From: Zopfochytrium polystomum
Taxonomy: Eukaryota > Chytridiomycota > Chytridiomycetes > Chytridiales > Chytridiaceae
Length of the DNA: 64,000 bases
NCBI GenBank assembly: GCA_025765615.1
Contig: JAIVFJ010000130.1
Coordinates: 1 to 64,000 of the forward strand
Reading direction: 5' to 3'
In this document: positions 32,384-43,026 of the stretch, piece after piece
Position numbering within the stretch: position 1 is the stretch's first letter
Layout: each line of letters begins with the position of its first letter
Program-made: the position numbers and the translations under genes
The notes under the pieces: model-generated
The model's database searches: none
What the model was told of the DNA's origin: nothing
What the model saw: the letters and a program-made list of their open reading frames with translations, nothing else

Positions 32384-32616
32384 ATGCGCTTCCTCACGAT
32401 CGCTGTCGCCGTTTTGGCCCTTGTTGCCTCCGCCCTTGCCGCACCCGCTCCGGGTATGCTGAATTGTCAATGATCTTCACGCTTCTCGTCAATCAAAAGG
32501 CCTCCTTCTGACATCCCCTCTTTTTGGACCGCCTTGGCGGCTTAGGCGGTGGCGGCAGCGGCGACCCAGGCAGCGGCGGTAGCTGCGGCTCCGGCACCCC
32601 GTCCGAGTGCAGCTGA
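32384..32616 (+). CDS. Small secreted Gly-rich peptide (46 aa)
   Basis: Two exons, 32384-32453 and 32546-32616, joined across a 92-nt intron (GTATGC to TTAG, phase 1). The predicted product is 46 residues: a signal peptide (MRFLTIAVAVLALVASALAA) and then APAPGGGGSG and a Gly/Ser-rich end with two Cys. Cleavage after ALA or LAA would leave about 26 residues. It resembles in design the 94-residue secreted protein at 49 kb (same MRF start, signal peptide ending before APAP, one intron just after). Its function is unknown. It is too short for standard ORF calling, but the intron, frame and TATA-like box support it. Confidence 0.6.
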
Positions 32617-33538
32617 GATATCCACAAGGAAAGTCGGTCGGCTTCTTCTGTCAAGTCTGTTTGTGAAGGAAAAGGGGCGAAATAAAGTCTGTTGCAACCA
32701 AAAGACTTCCATATTCGTTTCTGCCCTGTCTTTAGTTGCCCAAGGACGGTGATCGGTGCATACATTTGCCACGGTTGTGAAGAATCAATCTCCCGATTGA
32801 CGAGAGCCTGTTGAAAAGAATGTCAGTGAGCCAGTTGGCAGCAGCTTTGAGGCTGCAGTGGCAGTTACAGACGTGAACACTGCATCGCGGAATAGATTTT
32901 CAAGTTCGTGTCTCTTCTAATCTCACCTCTTCACTTCCCCCTGGCTCTTAAGTTTACGTGGGGCGGACAGACACTTAAACAAACGCTGATACGGGGGAAC
33001 GCACAAGGTTTTCACTTTTGAAAGAGGAAGGCTTGCTGCACGGCGGTGGAGTCGAACCAGGATTGCGGGTGCGGTGGAGGGCGCGCCACCGGTCATGCAA
33101 AAACTCCACCCGTTATCAGCATCGATGTGGTTTGCATTGTTTTTCATAGCATGATTTCATCCAAAGAGAGGTGAAAGCCAAAGCGTGAGAAGGAGAGAGA
33201 AGAGCGAGCGAGGGTGTTGAGTGTAAGTGTGGGAAAGTGCTCGGGGATGGGAGCTGCGTGAGCGAGTGAAGCGCAGGATTGTCGAGAATCGGGAACGACA
33301 TAATGGGTCTGTGTGGGCGGCGGAACCCAAACCCGCAGGGGGCCGATTAGCCGGAAGATTGCGGTTTCATGAGTGACTTGGCGAGACTGGCATGGGGGAG
33401 GACAAGAGCTGCCTCTCTGTCTGCCGGTCTGCGGACCACCCGCAAACTTCAGCCTCAAGACCGCAACGACAGAAGTACGAGAGGGCGCCACAAAACTTTG
33501 TTGGACTCGCCACCTTTCTTTCTCAGCCCCCTCCCACC
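32617..33538. other. Intergenic region, no supported gene
   Basis: About 0.9 kb. A GGTTCGACTCC-like T-arm string occurs on the minus strand near 33,050, but no tRNA can be folded around it. The rest appears non-coding. Confidence 0.4.
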
Positions 33539-34964
33539 ATGCAGCAGCAACAACTGCCGCGTAACCACCACTGCTGCCCTCACCAACAGCCCCAGCACGA
33601 TTACCACCACCACCACCACCACCAGCACCACCAGTATTACCACCACCAACGACCGCCTGTGCGCTTCGATCAACCGTACCTGGCCCGCCGGGGTGAACCG
33701 GCTCTGGCGTCACAGTTATTCACGCGGCTAAGGCATCTCACTCAGGGACTTCATTTTGACGCGAGCCGCCATCACCCCTATCTTTCCACCGGAGCCCTCC
33801 CAACCGGTCATTCACGATCTGCGTGCCATCTGCAGTTCCTGCCGCGGCTGTTGCAGCAGTCGCAGCCCCCGCCAGGTCTCGTATTCGTCACCCCCACAGC
33901 GACCCTCAGACCCCGAGTCGAGCCATGCAGAACCTAAATTTGTCATTGGCCCCAGAGAACAAGAGGGGATTTGTCCACGAAAGGATCAATCTACCCAACC
34001 GAACGGCGGCAGCTTTCCAACACCACGATACGGCCAAGATCCCTCCTCCAATGACACGGCCCTGCCTCGAACATCCCACACCCCCAAACCAAACCACTCG
34101 CCGCCACCGCCATCGATCGTGACGACTTCATTTTACAACCGCCCACCGCCAGCTCAAACACAAACCCTTTCAAAACCCAAAGGCCCACCAAAATGCCCGC
34201 ACGGCAAGCGCCGCGCGCAGTGCCTCTCCTGCTACGACCTCGGCCAGGGCGGCGGGTCGATCTGCCTGCACCGCCGTCGCCGCGACCTCTGCCCGTTTTG
34301 CAGGAACGAAATTCTACACGGCCGCATCCCGCCGAGTGACGGGAGGTCAAAGACGCGGATCCGTGGGCCGAAGACGTATGTGCCGAGGCCACCGCCGCCG
34401 CCGCCGATGCCGGTGCTGGGTGGGAGGGGACGCAGGAGGACGTGCGTTGCGGCGGAAGTGGCGGTGACGGAGGCGGGTGGGGTGTCGGCGCCTCAGGGGA
34501 CGGTTGTCGAGAGGGAGAAGATGGTGCCGACTCGTTGCAGCAATCCGTTCTCGGTGGAAACGCTAATTGGGCCTAAGACAGCCCAAGAGGCGTCCGCGCT
34601 GCCGCAGGCTCGACCAGAGTCTGAAGGGCACTCGACGCCGAAACCTGCACAAGTTGTCGAGCAAGAGAGCTTTGACCGCAAAAGCTTTGAGGACAGAGAC
34701 GCTGCCGCGTTCACTCAATCACCTTTTTTATCGAATCGAGAATCATTTCGCGAAGCGTTCAAGCCGTCACCCTCGTTGATCACGCCGTCGCTTTCGTCAA
34801 TTTCCCCCTCGTTTTCCGCCGAAACTTGGCAGGAAGATCCCATTATCCGGCAGGCCCTCCGTGCGGACGCCTACGCTCTTGCAGTCGAAAGAGAGAGGGA
34901 AGGGTGTCGGCGATTCGAAGGTTCGCCAACACCTGAAATAGAAACAAACGAGAGGATAATTTGA
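33539..34964 (+). CDS. Double-CxH zinc-module family protein, member 8 (subfamily B), probable intron
   Basis: The best reading has two exons, 33539-33875 and 33931-34964 (456 residues), joined by a 55-nt GTCTCG-GCAG intron that restores frame. The start MQQQQLP matches other members' MQ- starts. Residues 20-40 include a His-rich tract. The B-type module is at residues 201-236 (CPHGKRRAQC, LSC, YDLGQGGGSIC, LHRRRRDLC, PFC), followed by IRGPKTYVPRPPPPP, NPFSVETLIG (EH1-like) and near the end RFEGSPTPEI. It lies 11 kb from the main array, next to housekeeping genes. The donor site is weak, so a frameshift in the non-conserved N-terminus is the alternative; an ATG at 33756 would give a 402-residue protein with the module either way. 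Confidence 0.75.
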
Positions 34965-35189
34965 GGGATGTGTTGAAGGATTCGATTCGTTTGAGAAGAG
35001 CTCTCCACCGCTCCAAATTGTCACCACTGGGATTGTAACATTACTTTTTTTGAAGGTTTAGAGGGAGGGATTCTAAGCAAACGATTAACCATGGGTGGCT
35101 AGTTGGGTGACTTGGCGAACAGGAGATATTAAGGCTTTTGTCTTATCCAACCATCACGTGCCCCTGCATTCCAACCAAATCTCTCCAAA

Positions 35190-35856
35190 ATGACATCAAC
35201 AGCTACGGAGAAGTCCGCCGACCTGAAAGTCCAGCCAGTCACAAACCCAACCTACGAGGTGCTCGTCGATCCCGGCCGCTTCGACTCGTTCACTGCATTC
35301 TATCCGTTCTACCTGGGTGCGTGTCTCGCCTCCGTCTTGCTTGCCCTCTCGTTCGGTCCGCCTCCCGAGCTGCATTGTCTGGCGGCAATCTTGCACCGCC
35401 CAACCTACCTTTGCTAACCGACCGTCTGCTTCCCTCGCCCCTCGTCCGCAGGCGAGCACCGCAACAAAATCAGCCGCCGCCTCCACATATTCGGCACCAC
35501 CATCGCAAACATCATCCTCGCCCGCGCGTTCCTCGGAAAGCTTGCGAAAGCCGCCTCCGCGATCGTCCCGAGCGGCGCGGGCGGCCTAGCGCTCGAAGCC
35601 GGCACGTCGAATCGCATGATCGCCTTTGCGCTCGTGCAGGGATACTTTTGGGCTTGGGTGGGTTGTGCGTTGTGTCGAACCGATTGCAGAGGAATCAACT
35701 GATGATCTACGCATTTGTGGGGGCCTTCGTGAAACCTAGGTCGGCCACTTTGTGTTTGAAAAGAACAAGCCGGCGACGTTCAAGTATCCCGTTTTTAGCT
35801 TCATGGGAGACCAGACGATGTGGTGGGAGGTGGTCACTGGGAAGCGTGCCTTGTGA
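35190..35856 (+). CDS. Mpo1-like 2-hydroxy fatty acid dioxygenase (DUF962)
   Basis: Three exons: 35190-35316, 35452-35657, 35740-35856 (149 residues). The family in yeast (Mpo1) is an Fe2+-dependent dioxygenase of the ER membrane that shortens 2-hydroxy fatty acids in phytosphingosine breakdown. Seen here: FYPFYLGEHRN and RRLHIFGT at the start of the domain, hydrophobic stretches, then GYFWAWVGHFVFEKN and PATFKYPVFSFMGDQTM, the diagnostic C-terminal block. The conserved His residues (in EHRN, LHIFG and GHFVFE) are present. A short hydrophilic N-terminus precedes the domain. The first two introns are 135 and 82 nt. Confidence 0.88.
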
Positions 35857-36192
35857 GCTCGCTCATTGGGAGCGTCATGCGAGTGTCTGTCATTCCTCAA
35901 GATGTTACACCGTATGTGCCTAGCGAACTTATGTGCCTAGCGAAGTCATGGCTTTCAAAACGTAGTCCTGCCCATTTGATGCATCCACCCCTCCTTGGTG
36001 AGAGCGATCCACGCAATGCCGGTCGGCATCGGCCCTCGGTCTACATAAATAGGCGTGGGGAGTATCGCCGCCTCACCGAAACGCCCCGTTTTCTATTTCT
36101 TCACGTTCCCGAAAAAAGGAATCAACATCCACCCCTTTGCCACACACCACATCCACCCCCTCCCGCCCGCCGCCAAACCACCCACAACAACC
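35857..36192. other. Intergenic spacer / cofilin promoter
   Basis: 336 bp without a gene. CT-rich sequence just before the ATG at 36193 is typical of a highly expressed fungal gene's leader. Confidence 0.4.
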
Positions 36193-37213
36193 ATGGTTCG
36201 TGTCAAGCCGCCGCCGTCATAGTAACGCCTCCTTCCCTCCCGACCCCCCCCAAACGACCTGCACTTGATCGAATCCGATACCTGCTGGCCCCCCCATCGC
36301 TCTTACGTTGATCTGTCGATCGCGGTCTTGCAACTCGCTGTTGCTGTAACCGCGTCACGCATGCCAAACCCCAACAATTAATGGATTCAAGTTTACCAAC
36401 GCGCTGACCCATCCGCTTCTACGTCCCACAGTCTTCAGGTGTTCAAGTCGATGGGAACGTTGTCACTCTGGTGAGATTCGAATTCGGCAAAGCTGGGATC
36501 GTCATTCCAACAGATCCCTCCAAAACGCACGACGATCTTGGCGTCTTTTGCAACGTCACAATGACCGGGTTCGGCCTCTCCTTTCCCTCCCCCCATCTTC
36601 ATCCCGCGTTCTACGCATCCCACCCACCCACCCCCCACCCCGCCTACAGTTCGAGGAGATGAAGCTGCGGCGCAAGTACGCCTTCATCGTCTTCAAGATC
36701 CACAACGACCAGATCGTCGCCGACACCATCAAGACGATCGAGGACGCCACCGCCATCGGATCCGAGGCCACCTTTGAGGAGTTCATCTCCAAGATGCCCG
36801 CCGACGAGGGCCGCTACGGCGTTTTCGACTTTGAGTACGACAGCGGGGCGGACGGTATTCGAAACAAGTTGGTCTTTTTCCTCTGGTAGGCGGAAAGAAT
36901 CTGCGAATAGCGTTTGTGAACCGCGACCAACGACCCGTTATCCACTTTTAGGGCTCCCGACACGGCCAAGATCCGATCCCGCATGATCTACGCTTCGTCC
37001 AAGCTCGCCATCCGGCAGCGTCTGGACGGCATTCACGCCGAGATCCAGTGCACCGACCCAGCAGAGGTACAAGAGGACTCCAAGTCGAAGACACCTCTTA
37101 ACTAAAAATCTTCCCGTCTCCGCCCCTCCGAAAAATAGCTCGCTCACGAAGCCGTCTTCGAGAAGCTCGCACCCAAGGGCGCCACCCCTGTCGTCCGCCC
37201 CCCCAAGGCTTAA
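36193..37213 (+). CDS. cof1: ADF/cofilin, actin-severing protein
   Basis: Five exons: 36193-36195, 36432-36470, 36650-36885, 36952-37066, 37139-37213 (155 residues). Exon 1 is only the ATG; exon 2 supplies [13 protein letters not shown]. The ADF-H domain then runs [47 protein letters not shown] and [15 protein letters not shown], with the conserved W-x-P-D, K-x-R-x-R-M-x-Y-x-S-S-K and L-x-G segments that bind actin. The Ser after the initiator Met (here Ser-Ser-Gly-Val) is the usual regulatory phosphorylation site. The C-terminal extension is slightly longer than in yeast cofilin. The first intron carries a weak donor (GTTCGT), so the start is less certain than the domain. Confidence 0.85.
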
Positions 37214-39306
37214 AGCATTGAAGCAAGGTTCGGGACGGCGTGGTCTACGGTCTTCTTCTTTTTCCTTCGATAAGCTGGTGTGGGTTCGCGCGATGTGTGT
37301 TGAGTGTAGGAGTTTTTTTGATGCAAGAGGTTGGATAGGTTGTGGAAAGAGGGAAAATCATGTTATTACTGGGTGTTTTCCTGAAGCCTTATATGGCAGT
37401 TCTGTGAAAAATGTCTAAACGCCTCTCGACCGTCCGTTGTAGCATAGCTGGAACCAAACCCGTTACCGTGAAAGTACCCACCGAGCCATCAACTGACGGG
37501 GATGTGAGCCGAGAGGAGAAAAGTTTGAGCAGCAAGATGCGCCGTTTGTGCCATTGAAATGCAAAAGGGGAACGATGGTCCAAGTTCGATTGACATTTAT
37601 TCAAATGACCCCATTTCACTCTCCTTTCGCGCCTTTGCTGGTTTCATCGGAGCGGCTGTTGACTGGTTCTTTGAAGGGGCAACCTTGGCCGAACCTTTGG
37701 TACTTCCCTTGGATGATGCTTTTGGGAGCTGCTTCGTTCCACATCTTTGTTGGCGCTCTCAGCTGCTGACGTATGTAAGAATCCATTTCCTTCATACGTT
37801 CACTTTTTTTGGCCAGACTTCTGTTGCTTCTTCTGGGCGGAGTTCCCTGACCGATTCGAAATTGCCTTTCCAGTCGGTCCCTTCGTCGAGCCGTGAACGA
37901 ATATGGTGCCCTTTTGGCGATGTAGATTTTCCAACGTCGACCGTTTCCTTCACCATCGCTCTCTCTCTCGCGGGGAGGACCGGGACTTGCTGTCACTGGG
38001 CCTCTTTGCCTCCCGCGACTTCTTTTGAGGAAGAGCGTGCCGTGGGTCCCCCGCAAGTGGAAGGCGTGCGCCCGATGACGTGGGTAGTTCACCCACGTTG
38101 TCTGTCGCTGAGCTGCCTGCGGCGAAGCTAACGACACCGTTTTGAAAACTTGCACCAGCTCCTAGAACAAGAATGGGTGGAGCTTATTATATTATAGTCG
38201 CATGGAAGCTCACTGGTCGATGGAGAGACAAATAAAAGTTATCGCTTGATAGAACCACCCAGTCTAGCCGTGGCAACTTGAGCAAACGAGTCTTTTTATT
38301 AAATTCTCCTCCTTTAGGGAATCTCTCCACAGCTGTGAGAAAGCTTCGACTACTTGTAGCCTAGTGGAGGCTTGTTTGACTCTCTCTGCAAGTGACAACT
38401 TAAAACTCCTCGCCACTATAATCAAAATACACAAGCACACCGAAGCATGAACCTACAGCCTTTTTCATATCCCTGTAAGTGAGCCGAGCAGCATTGTCCG
38501 CTACTTTCCCACACATTGCTGCCAAACACCCACCCATAGCTTGCATCGGAAGGAGCAAAATATGGACTTAAGCCTGCGGTTACTCAACCGTTGACGAGGG
38601 TTCCACAATATCATGGGGCCGTGGGTCCTGTGCCTCGACGTACGGACAGGTTTGGTAGTCTGGAAACACACATACACATTTGCCAACCACATCGGGATTG
38701 CCGCCATCCTTAAAGACCCTCTGTCGGATCGGCGGTTCCTCGCAGGTCAATGGTCTGTGGACTGTCTCGACGCACGAATTGGCCATCGCATATGGCGCTG
38801 TAACAAACGCCCCCTGACGACCTGAACATGTGATTGTCATCGGCGGTTGCAAGGAATGGGGAGACGAATCGATCTCAGCACACCGATACGTTTGTGAATT
38901 AGGAGAAAAATAAGCGAAATTGATCCGCTGAACCAGTGGCTTTCCGGGGACAGGGGCGCAGAGTGAGCCTACGCAGAAAAAAACCTCGCCTTTGGCGATC
39001 GGCTGCAGCCGGACACTAGAACGCGATAGGGAGGGATTCGCGGTTTTGGATGCTGGGGTGATGCGAAAATCAACTCGTTCCGGAGAGGTGGAAATAAATG
39101 TTGCGATCAACTGTTCGTCTTTCATCTTATTCCCCACAATTTCACCCTTTGTCGCTCAGCCGGCGACCGCAGAAAATAGTGGAGGTAGGCTGGTTCGGGA
39201 TTGCGGAGTGGGCAGTGGTGTAGCCGGGAGTGCTGCTCACCGTTAAAGCCTTGAGCCGGAAGTGGTCTGGCCGCGTGGCCTGAACCGGTCTTGTCAGAAA
39301 AGGAAC
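37214..39306. other. 2.1-kb region without a recognisable gene
   Basis: Frames of 190 codons (plus, 37559-38131) and 179 codons (minus, 37616-38155) overlap each other. Neither shows a domain, and both contain low-quality ends. No RNA gene was recognised. It may hold a fast-evolving or decayed gene. Confidence 0.4.
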
Positions 39307-40667
39307 ATGAACCGCAACGCGTAGGTGGCAGAGCCCCACCCAGCACGTCACCCCTTCACCACCCCCTGCCTCCCGACCATCTCAACTTCGATCCATGCTG
39401 CAAAGAAGGGCATCGACTGCCGCAAGGGCAATCCGATTGGTCTCGAATGAGGCGGCTCACCATCGAGAGGGAGGCGAAGATGACCTGAACAATTCAAATG
39501 GAAACCTGCTTAATTCCGCGTTGAGCGTTAGAGGACTAACACCGTATTTCCGGCCCCCTTCCTCAGCTATGACTCCGACATTACGACGTGGTCGCCGCAG
39601 GTGCTTCTTTTCTCTGCAATCGAATCCCACTTCAAATCTGGCGATCTCGCCTCCGTTCCACATTCTAACCGTGGATGTAAATCTTTTCAGGGGCGACTCC
39701 ACCAGATCGAGTACGCTATGGAAGCGGTGAAGCAAGGATCTGCCGCCGTCGGGCTCCGGTCAAACAAGCACGCGGTGCTTGTCGCTCTGAACGTGAGGAA
39801 CATCTTCGAGCGTTAGATTTGGCTAATCTCGTTAATTGCAAACCTCCCAGCGGTCTTCAAGCGATCTCGCATCGTACCAAAAGAAGCTGATTCGCATTGA
39901 CGACCATATGGGAATTGCCATTGCTGGTCTCACCTCTGACGCTCGTGTGCTGAGGTGTGTCTGTTTTTCTCTCTTGTTTTGCTGCTTTTACAGACCTATC
40001 TCCCCACTCAATGCCTCCATTGCTCAATCACAGCACGTACATGAGGACCGAGTCGATGCGCTCCCGCATGGTATTCGGCCGCCCTCTCCCTGTGCAAAGG
40101 ATCGCCAACATGCTCGGAGACAAGGCGCAGATCAACACGCAGAGATACGGTCGCCGCCCTTACGGCGTCGGTCTGTTGATCATCGGCGTTGATGTACGGC
40201 GACTCCCAACGTTACCTCCCACTCCCCAAATTGCATCTGACAACCCACTTCCCTAGGAAACTGGCCCGCACCTCTACGAATTCTCACCCAGCGGCAACGC
40301 CTTCGACTACTACGCGGTCTCGATCGGCGCGCGCTCGCAATCCGCCAAAACCTACCTCGAGAAGCACTTTGAAAAATTTGCCGAGTCGAGCCTGGACGAG
40401 CTCGTCGCGCACGGCCTGCGCGCGCTGCGCGACACGCTGCAGCAGGACAAGGAGCTGACCGTCGCGAATTGCTCGGTCGGCATCGTGTCGAAGGATCAGA
40501 AGTTTACCGTCGTCGAGGGCGAGGCGCTCCGCGGGTATTTGGACGCGCTGAACGCGGACGGTGGAAGCGGTGGCGGTGGTGCTGGTGGTGACGACGCTGG
40601 CGCGGCCGCGGATGCCGGCGCTGGTGAGGAGGGCGATGGTGGCGCTGCTCCGATGGAGACGGAGTGA
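39307..40667 (+). CDS. PSMA1: 20S proteasome subunit alpha type-1 (alpha-6)
   Basis: Six exons: 39307-39320, 39567-39600, 39691-39792, 39851-39954, 40034-40193, 40257-40667 (274 residues). It is a structural subunit of the alpha ring of the 20S core. The N-terminus [16 protein letters not shown] and [13 protein letters not shown] is the alpha-subunit signature; then [50 protein letters not shown] follow as in PSMA1/Pre5. The 14-nt and 34-nt first exons were placed from this conservation and exact frame joining. The C-terminus carries an unusual Gly/Ala/Asp/Glu-rich tail of about 40 residues ending PMETE, beyond the usual family end. Confidence 0.92.
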
Positions 40668-40848
40668 AGGTTTTGTTCAAGAAATTATTAGCCGTTCATT
40701 ACGTTTGTTTATCATCTAGTTGTCAAGCGATGGAATGGGCAAACGCAGGCAGCGCATAATACGCTGTTCGTCTCTTTAACGCACAGATTATTTTCTGGGG
40801 GAACTGCATCAAAGAACCAAAGGATCCAACTTAAATAATGCTGGTCAA
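40668..40848. other. Convergent intergenic region
   Basis: 181 bp between the 3' ends of the proteasome and RING genes; AT-rich, presumably both polyadenylation regions. Confidence 0.4.
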
Positions 40849-42898
40849 CTAAGATGAGCGCACGCGCGGGGCTGCCCGCTCAGCCGACCCTTCCCCTTCC
40901 CCTTGATCATCCTCCACCTCTGCATCCTCCCGTCGCCGCTTCCTTGACTCGGACGGCCCAGCTTCGTCGGCCTCGTCCATCCCCACGTCGCCGTCCCCGC
41001 TTGTAGTGGCAGTGTCTTCGGCTGAGGCGGCGGCAGCAGCGGCAGCGCGCGCCTCCATCCTCTGCTTCGCGCCAGCGTTGTAGTCCTCGTTGTCTGTCAT
41101 GATCTTGTGTTTTGAAAAGAGATTTAGCGAAAGATGATGTAAACCTTGCGGGATGGTTGGTTACCTCGAAACGGCACGTCGGGCACGTGTTCGAGTTCTT
41201 CAACCACGGCTTGAGGCATTCCGCGTGGAAGACGTGGCCACACGGCATCTTCAAACCGGCTTCCGGTCGCTCGGCGTTCTCCGCAGGAGGCTGGTCCGGG
41301 CCGTCAGTCTGCGCGTTACTCTCCTCCTGCGTAGCAGCAGCAGTTACGGCCACGGCCGCCTCCCTGCCGGCCTGCGTTTCCGCGCCGCTGCTGGACCCTT
41401 CCCGGCGCGACCCACCTTCCTCCACTTCGACAACCTCGAACTCCTCCTGGCACACGACGCACAACGGCGACAGCATCTTGCACCCCTTCGCAACCTCGAC
41501 GGGGAACGTGACAACCTCGAGCGCTGCGACCGCCGCCTCGCTGGCCGGCGGCTGGCCCTGGAGGTGGATGTTCTGCCCGATCGACCGAACCAGGTCCCGG
41601 AACGCGTGCGCAAGGGCGCCGGAGAGCGAGTCAAAGATCTCGGGCCGGCGGTCTGGGCGCAGGACGCGGATGCGCGGGCGGGACGAGCGCGGCCGCCGCG
41701 CGTCGCCGTCCGACGCGGCGTCGGTGGGGGTGTTCTCGGGGTCCTCTTCGTTCTCCGCGGGGATAAAGTGGATTCCGGTCGCACCAAAGGGGATGCGGAT
41801 GGCCCCGACGCCGCCGACTCCCGTTCCCCGCATAAGCATCCGCTCGAGGAGCTCCGACGCGGTCTCGGGTCCCCCTGCTTGTGCTGCTGGGGCGGATGGC
41901 TGGGGTGGTGCAAAGAACCCGCCGTCGGCAGCAGCAGGCTCCATTGCCTCGGGCGTCTGAGTGACCCTCCCGAACGGTCCCTGCGCCGCATCCTGCTCGG
42001 GAGCAGAGCCGTCGCCGCCCAAGTTCTGCTCTCCCGTTCGGCCGTTTCCGGCCATCATGCGAGCAAAGATGCGCTCGGTGGCGGAGGAGAGGGCGGCGGA
42101 GATTTGCTCGGGGTCTTGGGCGGGGCTCATCGGTATAATGTAGGAAATGGTGAAGGACTGCGTGGGGGGAGGGGCTGGTGGCTCGGTTGGGGGAGGGGGA
42201 GGACCAAAGAATCCGGCGGCCGTGGCGGCGGCGGCTGCGGTCGCTGCCGCATTTCCACCCGCATTTCCAGAGGAATCGGATCTACCAAACGTGATGAACG
42301 GAGAGAGAAGGGGGATTCCAACCACAGGTTGTGGGAGTTGGAAAGGAGCTTGGGACGGTGAGTGCGACCGCGGATCGCTGCTTGTTGGGGTGCCTTGCCC
42401 GTTTACTGAAGGTGTGCTCTGCGATGGGTTGGTGGTGCCCGCAGTCCCGTTGTCGCTGTTGGCAGAGTTTTGGCGGAAGACGGGGAGGGGAATCATCCCA
42501 AAGATGTTTCGGCTTATCCTCGACACCAGGCTGGAGAGGGTGCCAAGCGGGCTTCTGTCGCGACCGCCGCTTGAATCGGCTGCCCGGTATGCTGATAGGG
42601 GAGTCCCCTCTGCCGATGAACCGGCGGCTTGGCTGTCGTTCGGGGGACCGCTGGGTGGCGGAAGTGCATCATCTCCGTTGGTTGGTGACGGTGGCGAGGT
42701 CGTTGAAGGCGGAGCAGGATGGCCTACATCATCAACCGCAGCGGGCCGCGCCGATCGCTCTTCAATAGCAGTACTCACGCGATCCGCTTGATTAGAAGCC
42801 CCACGACGGATCGCAGCGGGAGATGGCATGGTATCGTCGCCGCTGAGATCGTCGCTGGTCGCTCCGGTAGGAGGATGTGCGGAGCCTCGCATTTTCAC
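40849..42898 (-). CDS. RING-H2 E3 ubiquitin ligase, San1/RNF126-like layout
   Basis: Two exons on the minus strand, 42898-41165 and 41103-40849, with a 61-nt intron after CRFE (662 residues). The first 450 residues are Pro/Ser/Gly-rich and probably disordered. The RING-H2 reads C-V-V-C, then, after an unusually long acidic Glu/Gln/Ala-rich insertion of about 65 residues, CGHVFHAEC, ten residues, and CPTC, so all eight ligands of a C3H2C3 RING are present. Exon 2 encodes a second disordered acidic segment (TDNEDYN, then Ala-rich and SRKRRRED, a possible nuclear localisation signal). Long disordered flanks around a RING are typical of nuclear quality-control ligases such as San1; that specific role is an inference. 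Confidence 0.82.
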
Positions 42899-43026
42899 CG
42901 AAGTGAAACAAGTTCAAAGGAAACGCCCATTTCCATTTCCTTCCTCGCATAAAGCAAAAACCGCTGAGATCACACACACACACACTCATTGCTACGAACG
43001 TCCCAGCAGAGACAGCGCAGCCCTTT

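Noticed and set aside
33035..33120. tRNA-like T-arm string GGTTCGACTCC on the minus strand
   Set aside because: The T-stem pairs only partly and no matching acceptor or anticodon arm can be folded at the right distance.
37559..38155. Overlapping 190- and 179-codon frames on opposite strands
   Set aside because: Neither has a domain, splice-supported extension or conserved text; they cannot both be coding and no evidence favours one.
41153..42361. 402-codon plus-strand frame opposite the RING gene
   Set aside because: It is Arg/Gly/Val-rich with no domain; the minus strand has a complete RING-H2 and a good splice junction.
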